A DNA stretch of 12,171 nt, from assembly GCA_003222555.1 (NCBI GenBank), contig QHWL01000308.1, positions 4,066 through 16,236 of the forward strand, given 5' to 3'. Of this stretch, positions 6,034-12,066 are shown one piece after another. The first letter of the stretch is position 1, and every line of letters starts with the position of its first letter. Source of the stretch: Acidobacteriota bacterium (GTDB lineage Bacteria; Acidobacteriota; Vicinamibacteria; Vicinamibacterales; CAVVIG01). A model generated the notes under the pieces. That model was not told the origin of the DNA and searched no databases. It was given only the letters and a program-made list of their open reading frames with translations. Both the position numbers and the translations under genes were made by a program.

Positions 6034-6590
6034 GCGCCTGCGGCCAGCGCGAGGCGCCGGAGGGAAACGCGGCGCAGCCGCGTCGCCGAGCGCGAGCGAG
6101 CGGGGGTGGGGCCCCGCGAGCCGTAAAAAATGTTATTCAGCTATCAGCGACCCTGCTGTTTCTGGTTACCGTCGCCGGCTGTGCTCCCGGCACGTCAAAT
6201 ACTCCGCAAGCGGGAGCGTCGATGAGCCAGGCGATCATCGAGCCGTACCTGAAGATTCAGACCGCGCTCGCCAGCGACAGCATCGACGAGGTGAAAGCCA
6301 ACGCCGGCAACATCGCGACCGCGGCGACGGCGCTAGGAGCGCCGGCGGTGCGAATCGACATGGCCGCGGTGCAGCTCGCCTCGGTCGGCGATCTCGCTGC
6401 CGCGCGCGAAAAGTTCGGCGCGCTCAGCGACGCGATCGTGACCTACATGGACGGATTGCATCTCACGCCGCCCGAGGGCGTGCGTGTCGCGTACTGCCCG
6501 ATGGTGAAAAAGCCGTGGCTGCAGGAGGGATCGACGCTCGCGAATCCCTATTACGGCAGCTCGATGCTTACTTGCGGCAGCTTCCGTTGA
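6030..6590 (+). CDS. DUF3347-type lipoprotein
   Basis: A 186-residue predicted lipoprotein. A hydrophobic stretch (about 36-50) ends in VTVAG-C51, a signal peptidase II lipobox. It is followed by a helical region (IIEPYLKIQTALASDSI) and a C-terminal block with YCPM (155-158), PWLQEG, NPYYGSSM and LTCG, characteristic of DUF3347 domains. These are often found next to or inside periplasmic copper or zinc handling proteins. Cys156, Met158, Met179 and Cys182 could be metal ligands (inference). The 30 residues before the signal are Arg/Gly-rich and unusual for a lipoprotein, and no other standard start codon occurs in frame before the lipobox. They correspond to a very GC-rich segment that may be inserted. 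The gene is coupled to apbC by ATGA, and its TGA overlaps the next TTG start. Confidence 0.82.
   Translation: MSACGQREAPEGNAAQPRRRARASGGGAPRAVKNVIQLSATLLFLVTVAGCAPGTSNTPQAGASMSQAIIEPYLKIQTALASDSIDEVKANAGNIATAATALGAPAVRIDMAAVQLASVGDLAAAREKFGALSDAIVTYMDGLHLTPPEGVRVAYCPMVKKPWLQEGSTLANPYYGSSMLTCGSFR
6034..6123 (+). repeat. GC-rich segment with hairpin at the 5' end of the lipoprotein gene
   Basis: This stretch is almost pure G/C and A-poor, unlike the codons around it. It contains a perfect 7-bp hairpin ACGCGGC-GCA-GCCGCGT (6067-6083) and the palindrome GGGGCCCC (6108-6115). It ends sharply where the AT-richer signal-peptide region begins (gtaaaaaatgttattcag). It encodes the odd Arg/Gly-rich N-terminal extension of the lipoprotein. 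It may be a further dispersed element, but no second copy is present in this window. Confidence 0.4.
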
Positions 6591-7891
6591 ACATCTCGTT
6601 CAGCAAGCACACGCTGGCCAATGGCCTTGATGTTCTGCTGCACGAGGACCACGCGTGCCCGATCGTGGCGGTGAATCTCTGGTACCACGTCGGATCCAAG
6701 AACGAACGCCCGGGCCATACAGGGTTCGCGCACCTCTTCGAGCACCTGATGTTCGAGGGATCGCAGCATCACGACGGCGGATACTTTCAGCCGCTCGAGG
6801 GCGCTGGCGCGTCGTTGAACGGATCGACCAACGCCGATCGGACCAATTACTGGGAAGTCGTTCCAACCAATGCGCTGGAGCTCGCGCTGTGGATGGAATC
6901 CGATCGAATGGGGTACTTGCTTCCGGCGCTGACGGAAGCGAAGTTTTCCAACCAGCGCGACGTGGTGCTGAACGAGCGCAGGCAGAATTACGAGAATCGC
7001 CCGTATGGTCTCGCGCCGATGGCCGTGCTGGCGGCGCTCTTTCCGGCCGATCATCCCTACCACTGGACGACCATTGGTGAGATCGCGGATCTCAACGCCG
7101 TCCGCCTCGACGAGGTCCACGCGTTTTTCCGACGCTACTATCATCCCGCGAACGCGTCGCTGACGCTTGCGGGCGACATCGATCCCGACGCAGCCTTGGC
7201 GCTGGTCGCCGCTCACTTCGAAGGCATCGAGCCTGGCGAGCGGGTCGATGCCGTCCGCGCCGATGCGGCGCTCGAAGGGGAAATCAGGCTGCGGCTCGAG
7301 GATCGCGTCGAGCTGCCGCGGTTGTACCTGGCCTGGCTGACGCCGGCGATGTTTGCCGATGGCGATGCCGAGCTCGATCTCGCGTCGGACCTGCTCGCCA
7401 ACGGCAAGACCTCGCGCTTGTACCGGCGGCTCGTGTTCGACGAGCGTATGGCCACCGACGTGTCCGCGGTGCAGAATTCGCGTGAGGTGGCCGGCTTCGT
7501 CCAGCTCGTCGCGACTGCGGCGCCCGGGCACACGCTTTCGGAGATCGAGCGCGCGATCCTCGAGGAAATTGCGAGGCTCGGCGCCGACGGGCCCACTGAC
7601 GAGGAGATCGAACGGGGACGCGTGCAGGCCGAGGCACAGTTCATGTTCCGCCTGCAGACCGTCGGCGGTTTCGGCGGAAAATCGGATCAGCTGAATGCGT
7701 ACAATATATTTGTCGGCGATCCCGGGTACTTCGATCGCGATCTCGCGCGTTATCAGGCCGTCACCAGGACGTCGATCCCGCACGCGGTCCAGCGCTACCT
7801 CGATCCCACCCGACGCGTGACGCTCAGCATCGTGCCCCGCGGCCGCCTGGAGCTCGCGATTCCCGATTCGACGGCGGCGGTCGTGTCGTGA
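6587..7891 (+). CDS. M16 family zinc metallopeptidase, catalytic subunit
   Basis: A pitrilysin/processing-peptidase-type zinc protease of 434 residues. The N-terminus is the usual M16 strand (FSKHTLANGLDVLLHEDHACPIVAVNLWYHVGSKNE), followed by the inverted zinc motif H49-L-F-E52-H53. The third ligand is Glu130 (VVLNE130RR), 77 residues after His53, which is the expected spacing. A second M16 half follows (DLASDLLANGKTSRLYRRLV). No signal peptide is visible, suggesting a cytoplasmic enzyme. TTG 6587 was chosen because it overlaps the lipoprotein stop (TTGA, 6587-6590) and starts just before the conserved strand; in-frame starts further upstream would add atypical residues. The next gene encodes the partner subunit, so an active heterodimer as in two-component M16B peptidases is likely. 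Confidence 0.93.
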   Translation: MNISFSKHTLANGLDVLLHEDHACPIVAVNLWYHVGSKNERPGHTGFAHLFEHLMFEGSQHHDGGYFQPLEGAGASLNGSTNADRTNYWEVVPTNALELALWMESDRMGYLLPALTEAKFSNQRDVVLNERRQNYENRPYGLAPMAVLAALFPADHPYHWTTIGEIADLNAVRLDEVHAFFRRYYHPANASLTLAGDIDPDAALALVAAHFEGIEPGERVDAVRADAALEGEIRLRLEDRVELPRLYLAWLTPAMFADGDAELDLASDLLANGKTSRLYRRLVFDERMATDVSAVQNSREVAGFVQLVATAAPGHTLSEIERAILEEIARLGADGPTDEEIERGRVQAEAQFMFRLQTVGGFGGKSDQLNAYNIFVGDPGYFDRDLARYQAVTRTSIPHAVQRYLDPTRRVTLSIVPRGRLELAIPDSTAAVVS

Positions 7892-9278
7892 CGGCGCCTC
7901 CTCCCGTGCCGCGAGCACCGAAAGTCGATCGCTCCCGCCTGCCCGAACCCGGTCCGGTTCCCCCCGTGACCTTCCCGCGACGCTTTCGAGCGGCCTGCGG
8001 GTCTGGAGCGTTCGGCACGCGCCAGTTCCCATCGTGGTGTTCATGCTGCTCGTCCGGCGCGGGTCCGCCAGCGATCCCCCGGGGAAGGAAGGGCTCGCCG
8101 CGGTCACGGCCGACATGCTCGATGAGGGCAGCGGCGCGTTGTCCGCCATCGAGCTGCATGAGGCGCTGGCGAGGATTGGCGCACAGTTCGATATCGACAT
8201 CGGATCGGACGCGACGCTGGTCAGCATGACGACGCTGAACCGGTTTGCCGATCGTGGGCTCGCGCTCATGGCGGATGTGGTGGTGCGGCCGGCGTTCACC
8301 GAAGGCGATTTCGTGCGCGTTCGCCAGCTGCGCTTGCATCGCCTCACGCAACTGCGCGACATGCCGGCAGCGGTTGCCGATCGGACGTTCATCCGCTTGT
8401 TGTATGGCGACCATCCGTACGGCCACACGCCGATGGGCAGCGAGCACGCGCTCGCGTCGATGACGATCGACGAGGTGCGGGCATTTCACACGCGGGCGAT
8501 TCGGCCGTCGGCCGCGACGCTCCTCGCCGTTGGTGATTGCGAGCACGCGGAGGTTCTCCAACTCGCGGCAAACGCGTTCGCCGGCTGGGATGGTGCGGGC
8601 GACGACCAGTCCGTTGCGGGCTGGCCGCCGGCGCAGCCCGTCGTGGTCCCAGCCAGGCTGAACGTCGTTCCGCGCCCGAGCGCGCCGCAGTCCGAGCTGC
8701 GCATCGGCCATGTGGCGGCGGCACGCGCGACGCCCGATTACCACGCGCTGGTCGCCGCGAATATGGTGCTCGGCGGCCAATTCGTCAGCCGCCTCAATTT
8801 GAACCTTCGTCAGGACAAGGGCTTTACCTACGGCGCGCGGACCGCGTTCGATTTCCGGAAGCTGCCCGGTCCCTTCGCGCTGCACGTGAGCGTGCAGACG
8901 ACGGCGACGGCGCGCGCGATCGAAGAATCGCTCGGGGAGATCGCCGCGATTCGGGGTCCGCGGCCGATAACGGGCGAGGAACTGGCGCTGAGCGCCGCGG
9001 CCCTCACCCGTGGATACGCACGAAACTTCGAGACGGCGGGGCAGGTCGCCCGCGCGGCGGCTCAACTCGCGCTCTACGACTTGCCGGACGACTACTTTGC
9101 ACAGTTTGTCTCGATCGTGGAGCGCGTCACTCCGGATGAGGCCACACGCGTATTGGCGCGGCACCTCGATCCTGCGCGCCTCACGACGCTTGTCGTCGGC
9201 GACCTCGACGTGATCGGCCGCGATCTCTCGCTCCTCAATTTGGGCGAACCCGTCGTCCTTTCGGCCGACACATTTTGA
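7888..9278 (+). CDS. M16 family peptidase, non-catalytic R/Y subunit, with apparent frameshift near 7976
   Basis: The partner of the preceding M16 protein. It lacks HxxEH (the equivalent region reads GLAAVTADMLDEGSG) but keeps the arginine and tyrosine segment LNLNLRQDKGFTYGARTAF. In heterodimeric M16B enzymes this segment helps form the active site of the catalytic partner. The natural start is GTG 7888, overlapping the previous stop as GTGA, and gives a Pro-rich N-terminus ending VPPVTFP. The main frame (from about 7977) begins ATLSSGLRVWSVRHAPVPIVVF, the expected first M16 strand. The two frames join if one C is missing from the run at about 7974-7976. Without the correction, the first start in the main frame is GTG 8034, which would lose the first strand. 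A sequencing error or a recent mutation are both possible. The stop is TGA at 9276-9278. Confidence 0.85.
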
Positions 9279-9295
9279 TAGACTTCGGCATCTGA

Positions 9296-9365
9296 GATTT
9301 CCGATTGACGTTTGCCGATTGACGATTTTCATCGATCGCAAATCGGAAATCGTAGATCGGAGATC
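9296..9365. repeat. Ten contiguous 7-base units forming an inverted array
   Basis: The 70 bases divide without gaps into ten 7-mers. The first five are of the type GATTTCC, GATTGAC or GATTTTC; the last four are of the opposite type, GCAAATC, GGAAATC, GTAGATC and GGAGATC; ATCGATC lies at the turn. An 11-base perfect inverted repeat, GATTTCCGATT (9296-9306) and AATCGGAAATC (9341-9351), is part of it. The last unit supplies the ribosome binding site of the dehydrogenase gene (GGAG, six bases before ATG 9369). It occupies most of the gap between the M16 operon and the dehydrogenase. Confidence 0.75.
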
Positions 9366-9368
9366 CAG

Positions 9369-10394
9369 ATGAAGGCTGTCCGATTCCACCAGCACGGCGG
9401 TGCTGATGTCCTCCGCTTCGAGGACGTTCCGGAGCCTCCACTCGAGCCCGGCGAAGTTCTGGTGCGGGTGCGCGCCTGCGCCCTCAATCATCTCGATTTG
9501 TGGGCGCGGCGCGGGCTCGAGCACGTCCAGATCCCGATGCCGCACATTTCCGGCAGCGACGTGGCCGGCGAAGTCGTGGCGTCGGTTGTCCCGGAAGTCG
9601 CTGTCGGGCGCCGAGTGATGCTGCAGCCCGGCTTGAGCTGCGGCCGCTGCGCGGCGTGCCTTTCCGGCAAAGACAACGAATGCCCGCGGTACGAGGCTCT
9701 CGGATACTTGAATCACGACGGCGGCTATGCCGAGCTTGTGAAGGTGCCGGCCCAGAATCTCGTCTCCATTCCGGACGAGATCGATTTCGTGCACGCGGCG
9801 GCCTTTCCCCTGACGTTCCTCACGGCGTGGCACATGCTGATGACGCGTGCTCAGATGAAGCGCGGCGACGACGTGCTCGTGCTCGCCGCCGGCAGCGGCG
9901 TCGGGCAGGCGGCCATTCAAATCGCTTTTCTGCACGGCGCCCGCGTGTTTGCCACCGCGGGGACCGAGGAAAAGCTCGAGCGCGCCCGATCCCTCGGCGC
10001 CTTCGAAGTAATCCATCATCACAAGCAGAACATTGCCGAAGAGATCAAGCGTTTCACGAACCGCCGGGGCGTCGACGTCGTCATCGAACACGTGGGCGAG
10101 GCGACCTGGGCCAACAGCGTGCGGTCGCTCGCGCGGGGCGGGCGCCTGGTGACGTGCGGCGCGACCTCGGGTTGGCAAGGCGTGCTCGATTTGCGCGCGC
10201 TGTTTGGCAAACGGCTGTCGATTCTCGGATCCTACATGGGCACGAAGGGTGAGCTGCTGCGTGCGGCTCGGTTTTTCTTCGCCGGCCAGATCAGGCCGGT
10301 GATCGATCGCACGTTCCCGCTCGCCGACGCCGCGTCGGCCCAGCGCCGGCTGGAAGAGTCCGGACAATTCGGGAAGATCGTCCTCGAGGTCTGA
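9369..10394 (+). CDS. Medium-chain dehydrogenase/reductase (zinc-binding alcohol dehydrogenase / quinone oxidoreductase-like)
   Basis: A 341-residue NAD(P)H-dependent oxidoreductase of the MDR superfamily. It has an N-terminal GroES-like domain (MKAVRFHQHGGADVLRFEDV), a structural zinc lobe with C91, C94, C97 and C105, and a Rossmann domain with AAGSGVGQAAIQIA. The usual catalytic zinc ligands are altered. Asn40 (ALN40HLDLW) sits where alcohol dehydrogenases have Cys, and GSDVAGEV replaces the GHE motif. The structural zinc is therefore probably kept but the catalytic zinc probably lost, as in quinone-reductase-like MDR proteins. The substrate is unknown. ATG 9369 has GGAG six bases upstream and gives the canonical N-terminus; an in-frame start in the repeat (9312) would add repeat-encoded residues. 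The next gene overlaps its stop by one base. Confidence 0.9.
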   Translation: MKAVRFHQHGGADVLRFEDVPEPPLEPGEVLVRVRACALNHLDLWARRGLEHVQIPMPHISGSDVAGEVVASVVPEVAVGRRVMLQPGLSCGRCAACLSGKDNECPRYEALGYLNHDGGYAELVKVPAQNLVSIPDEIDFVHAAAFPLTFLTAWHMLMTRAQMKRGDDVLVLAAGSGVGQAAIQIAFLHGARVFATAGTEEKLERARSLGAFEVIHHHKQNIAEEIKRFTNRRGVDVVIEHVGEATWANSVRSLARGGRLVTCGATSGWQGVLDLRALFGKRLSILGSYMGTKGELLRAARFFFAGQIRPVIDRTFPLADAASAQRRLEESGQFGKIVLEV

Positions 10395-10597
10395 TGCGGC
10401 TGCAGCGCCTGAGCGTCAACCTGTTCGGCCTGATCGCGGTCGTCAGTGTGCTGCTGGCGGGAGCGACCGTCTGGCTCCTGCTGACCAACCCGGTCACCGT
10501 GGCCAATGCCGTGAACGAAGGCGAAATCTCGCCACTCGTCCGCGAGCTCGCCCAAGCCCTGCTCAGTGCGCTCAGCGGGTTATTGAGGTATCTGTGA
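10394..10597 (+). CDS. Small single-pass membrane protein (67 residues)
   Basis: It starts at ATG 10394, sharing its A with the dehydrogenase TGA (10392-10394), so it is translationally coupled. A short basic N-terminus (MRLQRLSVN) precedes one hydrophobic segment (about residues 10-31, LFGLIAVVSVLLAGATVWLLLT). A soluble or membrane-surface tail follows, with an amphipathic helix (SPLVRELAQALLSALSGLLRYL). There is no lipobox or clear signal peptidase site, so it probably stays anchored. The function is unknown; coupling suggests association with the dehydrogenase, but this is inference. Confidence 0.72.
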   Translation: MRLQRLSVNLFGLIAVVSVLLAGATVWLLLTNPVTVANAVNEGEISPLVRELAQALLSALSGLLRYL

Positions 10598-10604
10598 GGT
10601 CCCC

Positions 10605-10622
10605 CTGAAGCCGGACACTACG
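10605..10622 (-). repeat. Partial copy of the helicase-gene palindromic repeat
   Basis: On the minus strand this reads cgtagtgtccggcttcag, identical over 18 bases to 1216-1233 inside the helicase gene. The opposite stem arm is degraded (gtccccc in place of gtccggc), so the hairpin is broken. It borders the composite repeat in the convergent gap. Confidence 0.75.
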
Positions 10623-10654
10623 ACAGGCACCGTGAAACAAATGCGACGTTTGAA

Positions 10655-10753
10655 CGCAGAGCTCACAGAGCCCACGGAAAAATGCAACCACGAAGACACG
10701 AAGGCACGAAAAGGAATCGAGAACTTCTCTGCGGCCTCCGCGGTCTCTGTGTT
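10655..10753. repeat. Composite repeat: 9-mer trio, 8-mer trio, inverted 9-mer trio
   Basis: The left arm is three 9-mers (CGCAGAGCT, CACAGAGCC, CACGGAAAA; 10655-10681). The core is three 8-mers (CCACGAAG, ACACGAAG, GCACGAAA; 10688-10711). The right arm is three 9-mers in inverted sense (CTCTGCGGC, CTCCGCGGT, CTCTGTGTT; 10727-10753). The two arms can pair imperfectly into a long stem around the core. I remember elements with CCACGAAGACACGAAGG and CTCTGCGG cores scattered in many environmental bacterial genomes, but could not check. It lies between convergent genes and could act as a bidirectional transcription barrier (inference). Confidence 0.75.
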
Positions 10754-10777
10754 TAACGTGATTTGTTGACAAGCTCT

Positions 10778-10788
10778 TTAGGCGGACC
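10778..10788 (-). repeat. Half-copy of the helicase-gene repeat that supplies the hydrolase stop codon
   Basis: The minus strand reads GTCCGCCTAAA, identical to the first arm and loop of the 1186-1203 hairpin. The TAA stop of the alpha/beta hydrolase (10778-10780) lies inside it. The last residues before the stop (Gly-Ser-Ala) are thus encoded by the repeat. Confidence 0.6.
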
Positions 10789-11851
10789 CCTCCAGCGCTC
10801 TTTTCAGAAACCGCGTCAACACCCAGCCGTCGACAAACTTGAACGGCGTCTTGCCGGTGCTGTAGTGACCGCACGGCAGCACGGCGACTTCGTGCGGTAT
10901 CGCGCGCTCGCGGAACTCTCGAACGAGATCTTCCGACAGATCGACGGGAAACGTCAGGTCGTAACGCGCGTAGACGAGCAGCGTCTGCCGGTCGCGCAAG
11001 CGCTCGAGATACCAACGCGGGCTGATCGGTTTCCACAGCGTGCGAAGCAAATCGAGCTCGATGTGCCCATCGAGCCCGTCGCGTACATGCTGTGTCGAGA
11101 CCCCCCGCCACACGACGTCGGCAAAGTGGGGCGAGATGTGATTGAGCGCCTCGGCTCGAATGAGCGGCTCGTGCGCCGCTGTCAGCAGCGCGAGGCACGA
11201 TCCGAGGCTGGTGCCGAGGATGCCGATGCGATCGTACCCCTCCGCGGCAAGCCAGGCGATCGCGCGCCGCGCGTCGAGCACTGCCTGGCGGCACACCTGC
11301 ACGGTTCGCGCGACGTTGGCGCTGACAATGTAATCCGCGCGGTGCAGCTCGGGCGGCATGCGCCGGTCGTGATAGGGCAGGCTGAGGCGCAGCGCGCTCA
11401 GGCCGCTCCACGCGAGCAGCCGGCACAGGCCGACGTGGCCGCCGGGACCGGCATTCCACTGCGGCAGCACCAGGACAGCCGCACGATGGCGGCGGCGGGT
11501 CGCGCGAGGCGCGGGAACGTAGCGGCAGTAGACGGTGTTGTTTTCGGCTTGCGGCGTCGTGAACGCGCTCGGAAACGTCAGGATCTGGTCGCCGTCGCGC
11601 GACGGCGCTATCAGTTCATATTCGTCGGTCGGGGGCGGCGTGAAGAACGCTTCGGTGTCGGCCATCACATGAGACACCCATTCTTCGAGCACCTCCGGTG
11701 GCGCGACGTCTGGCCCCTCGCTGCCGCCCGGAGCAGGCCGATAGCCGTTCTGACCGATCCATTCGAGACCCCATTCAAACGGACGGAGAACCCGATCGGT
11801 GGTGACCGACGCGAGCCGGCGCTCCCAGGCGTGAAAGAGTTGTTGGAGCAT
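10778..11851 (-). CDS. Alpha/beta hydrolase family protein
   Basis: A 357-residue predicted serine hydrolase. The nucleophile elbow is G213-T-S215-L-G, followed by a small-residue helix. The likely acid is Asp298 (LLVYARYD298LTFP) and the catalytic His is His329 (LPCGH329YSTGKTPF), giving a complete triad in the right order. About 120 residues precede the core hydrolase fold, including an acidic stretch (DTEAFFTPPPTDEYELIAP). No signal peptide or membrane segment is evident, and the substrate cannot be named. ATG 11851 was chosen because AAGGAG lies three bases upstream and the -10 box TATAGC is at 11872-11867. In-frame starts at 11866 and 11881 lie too close to or upstream of the predicted transcription start. 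The gene is monocistronic here, converges on the membrane-protein gene and diverges from asd. Confidence 0.88.
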   Translation of the reverse strand: MLQQLFHAWERRLASVTTDRVLRPFEWGLEWIGQNGYRPAPGGSEGPDVAPPEVLEEWVSHVMADTEAFFTPPPTDEYELIAPSRDGDQILTFPSAFTTPQAENNTVYCRYVPAPRATRRRHRAAVLVLPQWNAGPGGHVGLCRLLAWSGLSALRLSLPYHDRRMPPELHRADYIVSANVARTVQVCRQAVLDARRAIAWLAAEGYDRIGILGTSLGSCLALLTAAHEPLIRAEALNHISPHFADVVWRGVSTQHVRDGLDGHIELDLLRTLWKPISPRWYLERLRDRQTLLVYARYDLTFPVDLSEDLVREFRERAIPHEVAVLPCGHYSTGKTPFKFVDGWVLTRFLKRALEGSA

Positions 11852-11865
11852 AGACTCCTTCACCA

Positions 11866-11874
11866 TGCTATACT
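11866..11874 (+). promoter_or_regulatory. Extended -10 element reading toward asd
   Basis: TGCTATACT matches an extended -10 (TGn then TATACT, 11869-11874), predicting a plus-strand start near 11881. No good -35 is seen at the standard distance, as is common for extended -10 promoters. It overlaps the hydrolase -10 on the other strand. A transcript from here would be a leader of about 186 bases before asd. Confidence 0.5.
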
Positions 11875-11895
11875 CACTCACCTCATCGGGTTTAA
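11867..11895 (-). promoter_or_regulatory. Candidate promoter of the alpha/beta hydrolase gene
   Basis: On the minus strand TTAAAC (11895-11890) and TATAGC (11872-11867) are 17 bases apart, with a predicted start near 11860, nine bases before ATG 11851. The -35 overlaps a near-perfect inverted repeat TCGGGTTTAAGCCCGA (11886-11901, 14 of 16 positions symmetric), which might be an operator or a leader hairpin of the opposite transcript. Confidence 0.45.
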
Positions 11896-11969
11896 GCCCG
11901 ACGTTAAGAACACCATGCGATTCCTGACTAACGGGCGAAAGTGGAGCTGGCCAAAGCGGGCCGGCCGTG

Positions 11970-11998
11970 TTGGAGGCATTGCGCTCGAGCGATAATCA
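11970..11998 (+). promoter_or_regulatory. Alternative promoter for asd
   Basis: TTGGAG (11970-11975), 17 bases, then TAATCA (11993-11998), with a predicted start near 12005. A transcript from here would have a leader of about 62 bases that still includes the terminator hairpin. Confidence 0.4.
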
Positions 11999-12023
11999 TC
12001 CACGTTCATCGAGCCATAACGCC

Positions 12024-12058
12024 GCCGACACGGTACTTGCCGCGTCGGCTTTTTTTTT
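12024..12058 (+). terminator. Intrinsic terminator / attenuator before asd
   Basis: The stem GCCGACACGG (12024-12033) and CCGCGTCGGC (12040-12049) has nine of ten positions paired around a 6-base loop. It is followed by nine T residues (12050-12058). The T-tract is only on the plus-strand side, so it terminates rightward transcription. It ends eight bases before the asd ATG. Confidence 0.8.
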
Positions 12059-12066
12059 GATCCCTT

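Larger units (their letters stand above)
11881..12058 (+). ncRNA. Putative structured leader or small RNA upstream of asd
   Basis: Between the hydrolase start and asd no convincing gene is seen, but the plus strand can form several hairpins. These are TCGGGTTTAAGCCCGA (11886-11901), GCTGGCC-AAAGCG-GGCCGGC (11946-11965), and CGCTCGAGCG (11982-11991), which competes with GCTCGA pairing to TCGAGC (11983-11988 with 12009-12014). Last comes the terminator at 12024-12058. The strong terminator has no upstream plus-strand gene to end, so something is transcribed here. A 26-codon frame (11914-11994) is present but is not rich in Lys, Thr or Met and has no clear ribosome binding site. No known riboswitch consensus was recognised. 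Confidence 0.4.

Noticed and set aside
6551..8428. A long minus-strand open frame opposite the catalytic M16 gene
   Set aside because: It mirrors the codon pattern of the M16 gene, has no motifs, and crosses two plus-strand genes.
7824..10367. A very long minus-strand open frame (over 800 codons) opposite the second M16 gene and the dehydrogenase
   Set aside because: The plus-strand frames contain clear M16 and MDR motifs. The minus-strand translation is Arg/His-rich with no recognisable domain and spans two genes and a repeat, which is typical antisense shadow in high-GC DNA.
10655..10753. Possible CRISPR-like array
   Set aside because: The units are 8-9 bases, contiguous and without unique spacers. 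There are no cas genes.
10598..10777. Small minus-strand coding extension with a Cys/Phe-rich peptide in the convergent gap
   Set aside because: The translation comes from the composite repeat itself and has no start signal. Such peptides are artefacts of the dispersed repeat.
11914..11994. Leader peptide for amino acid attenuation of asd
   Set aside because: The 26-codon frame is not enriched in Lys, Thr or Met codons and lacks a clear ribosome binding site, so it is kept only as a remark in the leader entry.
10763..11995. A 400-codon plus-strand frame opposite the hydrolase
   Set aside because: The minus strand has a full Ser-Asp-His triad and a good start. The plus-strand product is Arg/Gln-rich without domains.
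11881..12050. Lysine, SAM or T-box riboswitch
   Set aside because: None of the conserved core sequences I know for these classes is visible. A covariance model search would be needed to exclude divergent forms.
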